22,636 nucleotides of DNA from a virus: positions 1 to 22,636 of the IMG/VR virus record IMGVR_UViG_3300047994_000330, one strand, 5' to 3'. Of this stretch, positions 20,836 to 22,636 are shown one piece after another (within the stretch, counting starts at the first letter, position 1; every line of letters begins with the position of its first letter). The notes beneath the pieces are model-generated. The model saw only the letters and a list, made by a program, of their open reading frames with translations, did no database searches and had not been told where the DNA came from. The translations under genes and the position numbers were made by a program.

Positions 20836-20855
20836 TGGCCACCGTTTGGTGGCCA
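20836..20855. promoter_or_regulatory. TGGCCACC-N4-GGTGGCCA dyad, probable late operator (PI)
   Basis: The arms are identical to those at 9579-9598 with the same 4-base spacer (GTTT here, ATAT there), and flanking C/G extends the dyad to 22 bp (20835-20856). It is centred about 43 bases before the I/Z start codon. A weaker copy, TGCGCCCC-TTAG-GGTGGCCA, sits at 20639-20658. Confidence 0.65.
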
Positions 20856-20888
20856 GCGTGCCGGTAAAGCCCATGCGACTGTCGGGCC

Positions 20889-21845
20889 ATGCTGGAGAAA
20901 CTATCCTACCACACCGCCGCGCTGCCCGAAGGAGATGTGCCGCCCGAATGGCTGCACCTGCTCCCGCCCGGTACGTTCTACGGCCAGGTGGATGGGCGTG
21001 GTCCTTTTCATAATCGGAGCATGAGCGATGTAATCGAAGCCTCGATAAAGGGCGGCTGCAGGCTGCCGGTCGACGAAAACCATTCCACCCAGAAAGCCGC
21101 GGCGGCGGGGTTGCCCTCGCCGGCGCGGGCCTGGATTGTCGAGCTTGAGGCGCGGCATGACGGTATCTGGGGCAGAACCGAATGGACGGACGAAGGCGCC
21201 GACCTCTACCGGAAGAAGGCGTACAAGGCCCTCAGCCCCGTGCATGGCTATAAGCCAGACGGCACCGTGACGCGCCTGGTTTCAGTGGCGCTGACCAACA
21301 ACCCGAATTTGACGCAGCTGACGGCGCTGCACACCCCCGACAACCAAACCGGAGCAGATATGGATATCACAGTCCTTCGGACGGCCCTTGGGCTGTCTGA
21401 GACGGCCAGCGAGGCTGATGTTCTCGCGGCCGTGAAGAAGAATAATGAGATGGTGGCGGCGCATACCGCGACCATCGAGAAGCTCAGCACCACGCATGTG
21501 CCGATGGTCGAGCACCTGGCGCTGCATACGCGGGTGGAAAAGATGGAGAAGGACGGCAAGCAGGAGCGCGCCGTTGCCTTCGTCGATGGCGCCATCGGTA
21601 AGGGTAAGGCCCTGCAGCCCGTGCGCGACAAGATGATCGCGATGCATGTCGCCGACCCGGAAGGGACGGAGGCGTTGATCAACGGCCTGGTCGATGTGAA
21701 TGCCGGCGGCACCGAGGGCCGCGCCGAGCACGCCGCCGGCGCCGACGGCGTCTCCGATGCCGATATGGCCATCTACGGCAAGATGGGCATCACCGATCGC
21801 GCCAAGGTCGCCGAGGCGATCAAAGCCAATAAGAAGGGGGCGTAA
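20889..21845 (+). CDS. I: Mu I-like prohead protease with C-terminal scaffold
   Basis: A 318-residue protein. The first about 150 residues are the protease (PVDENHSTQ, ARAWIVELEARHDGIWGRTEWTDEGADLYRKKAYKALSPVHGY and VALTNNPNLTQLTAL are diagnostic of the Mu I family, with candidate His in DENHS and Ser in LSPV). The rest is a helical scaffold with a Gly/Ala linker (about 273-290). It matures the head by cutting scaffold and capsid parts. An internal start gives the scaffold alone (see 21360). No ribosome site is visible at ATG 20889. An in-frame stop lies 24 bases upstream. Confidence 0.92.
   Translation: MLEKLSYHTAALPEGDVPPEWLHLLPPGTFYGQVDGRGPFHNRSMSDVIEASIKGGCRLPVDENHSTQKAAAAGLPSPARAWIVELEARHDGIWGRTEWTDEGADLYRKKAYKALSPVHGYKPDGTVTRLVSVALTNNPNLTQLTALHTPDNQTGADMDITVLRTALGLSETASEADVLAAVKKNNEMVAAHTATIEKLSTTHVPMVEHLALHTRVEKMEKDGKQERAVAFVDGAIGKGKALQPVRDKMIAMHVADPEGTEALINGLVDVNAGGTEGRAEHAAGADGVSDADMAIYGKMGITDRAKVAEAIKANKKGA
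21360..21845 (+). CDS. Z: Internal in-frame scaffold product (Mu Z-like)
   Basis: Within the I gene, M158 (ATG 21360) is preceded by GGAG at 21351-21354 and follows the end of the protease domain (TALHTPDNQTGAD). In Mu the scaffold Z is made from such an internal start in the I frame. The 161-residue product would be helical scaffold (VLAAVKKNNEMVAAHTATIE and following). The analogy and the ribosome site support it. It is not proven. Confidence 0.6.
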   Translation: MDITVLRTALGLSETASEADVLAAVKKNNEMVAAHTATIEKLSTTHVPMVEHLALHTRVEKMEKDGKQERAVAFVDGAIGKGKALQPVRDKMIAMHVADPEGTEALINGLVDVNAGGTEGRAEHAAGADGVSDADMAIYGKMGITDRAKVAEAIKANKKGA

Positions 21846-21848
21846 CCC

Positions 21849-22268
21849 ATGGCAGCTTTGACCCAGAATATTACCGTTGCGCGCCGCGGCGCGGCGCGCG
21901 CGGAATCCTTCGGCTACCCGGTGGCGCCGGGCGAGAAGATTTTCTCCGGCGGTCTGTTCGGCGTGAATTCGTCCGGCCAGGCCGTGCGTATCCAGACCTC
22001 GGGCATGGCCGCCTTCGTGGGCATGGCGCTGAACGGGTACGATAATTCCGCCAGCTCCAGCGCGAGCACCGTGCTCGTGGTGGGCAGCAATGATGTCCAC
22101 CCGTTGACGGTGCCCTCCGCTACCGCCGCCAACATCAACGCGCCGGTCTATGCCACCAATGACGGGACGCTGACACTGACGCAGCCGGGTAGCGGCTTCG
22201 AAGGCATCGTCGGCTATCTCGTGGGCATCGAGAACGGCCAGACCTATGTGAAAGTGCAGGGGCATTAA
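21849..22268 (+). CDS. Mu gp33-like head protein, probable decoration protein
   Basis: A 139-residue beta-rich protein (RAESFGYPVAPGEKIFSGGL, FVGMALNGYDNS, GIVGYLVGIENGQTYVKVQG). Small proteins of this sort sit between I and T in Mu-like phages and in others act as capsid decoration proteins. The role is inferred from position and look. It starts three bases after I/Z with an AAGGGGG upstream and ends three bases before T. Confidence 0.75.
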   Translation: MAALTQNITVARRGAARAESFGYPVAPGEKIFSGGLFGVNSSGQAVRIQTSGMAAFVGMALNGYDNSASSSASTVLVVGSNDVHPLTVPSATAANINAPVYATNDGTLTLTQPGSGFEGIVGYLVGIENGQTYVKVQGH

Positions 22269-22271
22269 GCC

Positions 22272-22636
22272 ATGGATATTACCCTCCCGAATCTGACGAC
22301 GCTGAACAACGCAGTGAACATGGCGTTCAATGATCAGCTTTACGCCGCGCCGGACGACTGGAAGACCTATACGATGCACGTGAGTTCCACGGGCGACGGC
22401 GAGGTCTATCCGCGGCTGGATATGTTGCCCGGCCTACGCCAATGGATTGGTGAACGCGTTACGTTTTCCCTCAGCCAGGAAACCTTCCGCATCGATAACC
22501 TCACCTTTGAGGAGACGATCGGCGTACGGCGCGAGCAGCTTGAAGACGATAAGTATGGGATGTTGGCCCCCGCTGCCGCGCAGCTCGGTCAGGATGGTGG
22601 CAATCTGCCCGGCAAGCTCATCGCGTCGTTGATGGT
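22272..22636 (+). CDS. T: Major head protein T (Mu gp34-like), partial
   Basis: The gene runs off the window after 121 complete codons. ATG 22272 is three bases after the previous stop. The N-terminal part is diagnostic: DITLPNLTTLNNAVNMAFND, WKTYTMHVSS, YPRLDMLPGLRQWIGERV, then IDNLTFEETIGVRREQLEDDKYGM, which correspond to the W-x-R, LREWIGDRV and F-x-x-T-V-x-V-x-R-x-x-I-x-DD patterns of Mu T. It forms the capsid shell with the HK97 fold. Mu T is about 300 residues, so roughly 40 percent is seen. Confidence 0.93.
   Translation, partial: MDITLPNLTTLNNAVNMAFNDQLYAAPDDWKTYTMHVSSTGDGEVYPRLDMLPGLRQWIGERVTFSLSQETFRIDNLTFEETIGVRREQLEDDKYGMLAPAAAQLGQDGGNLPGKLIASLM

Larger units (their letters stand above)
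20632..20888 (+). promoter_or_regulatory. Control region of the capsid operon (PI-like)
   Basis: No convincing gene is present. In order it holds a degenerate Mor-like dyad (20639-20658), the dispersed AAGACGTTTTAAGACGGGG repeat (20678-20696), a GC palindrome, CCCGCGCGCGGG (20713-20724), a small hairpin, GTCGGG/CCCGAC (20803-20819), and the full TGGCCACC dyad (20836-20855). It precedes I/Z, the position of Mu promoter PI. No ribosome site is seen before ATG 20889, so a leaderless or very short transcript is possible. Confidence 0.6.

Noticed and set aside
20699-21013. 104-residue rightward frame before and within I
   Set aside because: It overlaps the late dyad and the I gene in another frame, and its composition is typical of GC-rich shadow frames.
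1-22636. CRISPR array, tRNA or rRNA genes
   Set aside because: No regularly spaced repeats of the right size and no tRNA-like cloverleaf or rRNA sequence was noticed on either strand. No covariance-model search could be run.

Overview
The window holds the left end and about the first half of a Mu-like (transposable) prophage integrated in a GC-rich Gram-negative chromosome, most likely an alphaproteobacterium. Small intergenic hairpins at the extreme left resemble those of Acetobacteraceae, but that host guess is weak. The gene order is the classical Mu order: leftward repressor, divergent Ner, MuA transposase, MuB, Gam, GemA (gp16), Mor, endolysin and spanins, gp25-like, gp26-like and gp27-like proteins, large terminase (gp28), portal (gp29), F (gp30), G (gp31), protease/scaffold I/Z, a gp33-like protein and the major head protein T. 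The window stops inside T, so tail genes and the right end are not seen.

Layout. About 1-98 is probably host DNA with two strong hairpins. About 99-631 is a non-coding left end with many phased and inverted repeats that look like protein-binding sites. 632-1656 is a leftward lysogeny operon: a Cro/CI-type HTH repressor coupled by an ATGA overlap to an exported four-cysteine protein of unknown function. 1657-1733 is the divergent control region. 1734-9550 is the rightward early operon: ner, a ParB-like gene, three small genes, muA, muB, small unknowns, an MT-A70-like DNA methyltransferase, gam, two tiny genes, gemA and mor. 9551-9660 is a control region with a perfect 20-bp palindrome. 9661-12199 is the lysis block. 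12203-20631 carries packaging and portal/head-assembly genes with many small overlapping genes. 20632-20888 is a second control region with the same dyad. 20889 to the end is the capsid operon.

Almost all genes overlap by 1-17 bases (TGATG or ATGA junctions), so they are probably translated as coupled units. The most interesting signal is a dyad, TGGCCACC-N4-GGTGGCCA, found upstream of the endolysin and again upstream of the I/Z protease. These are the positions of Mu promoters Plys and PI. No separate C activator is visible, so the single Mor-like protein may drive all late genes through this site. Other points are the exported protein in the lysogeny operon, a nuclease-toxin-like C-terminus on the F protein, an RMF-like small protein, and several genes too short for routine gene finders.
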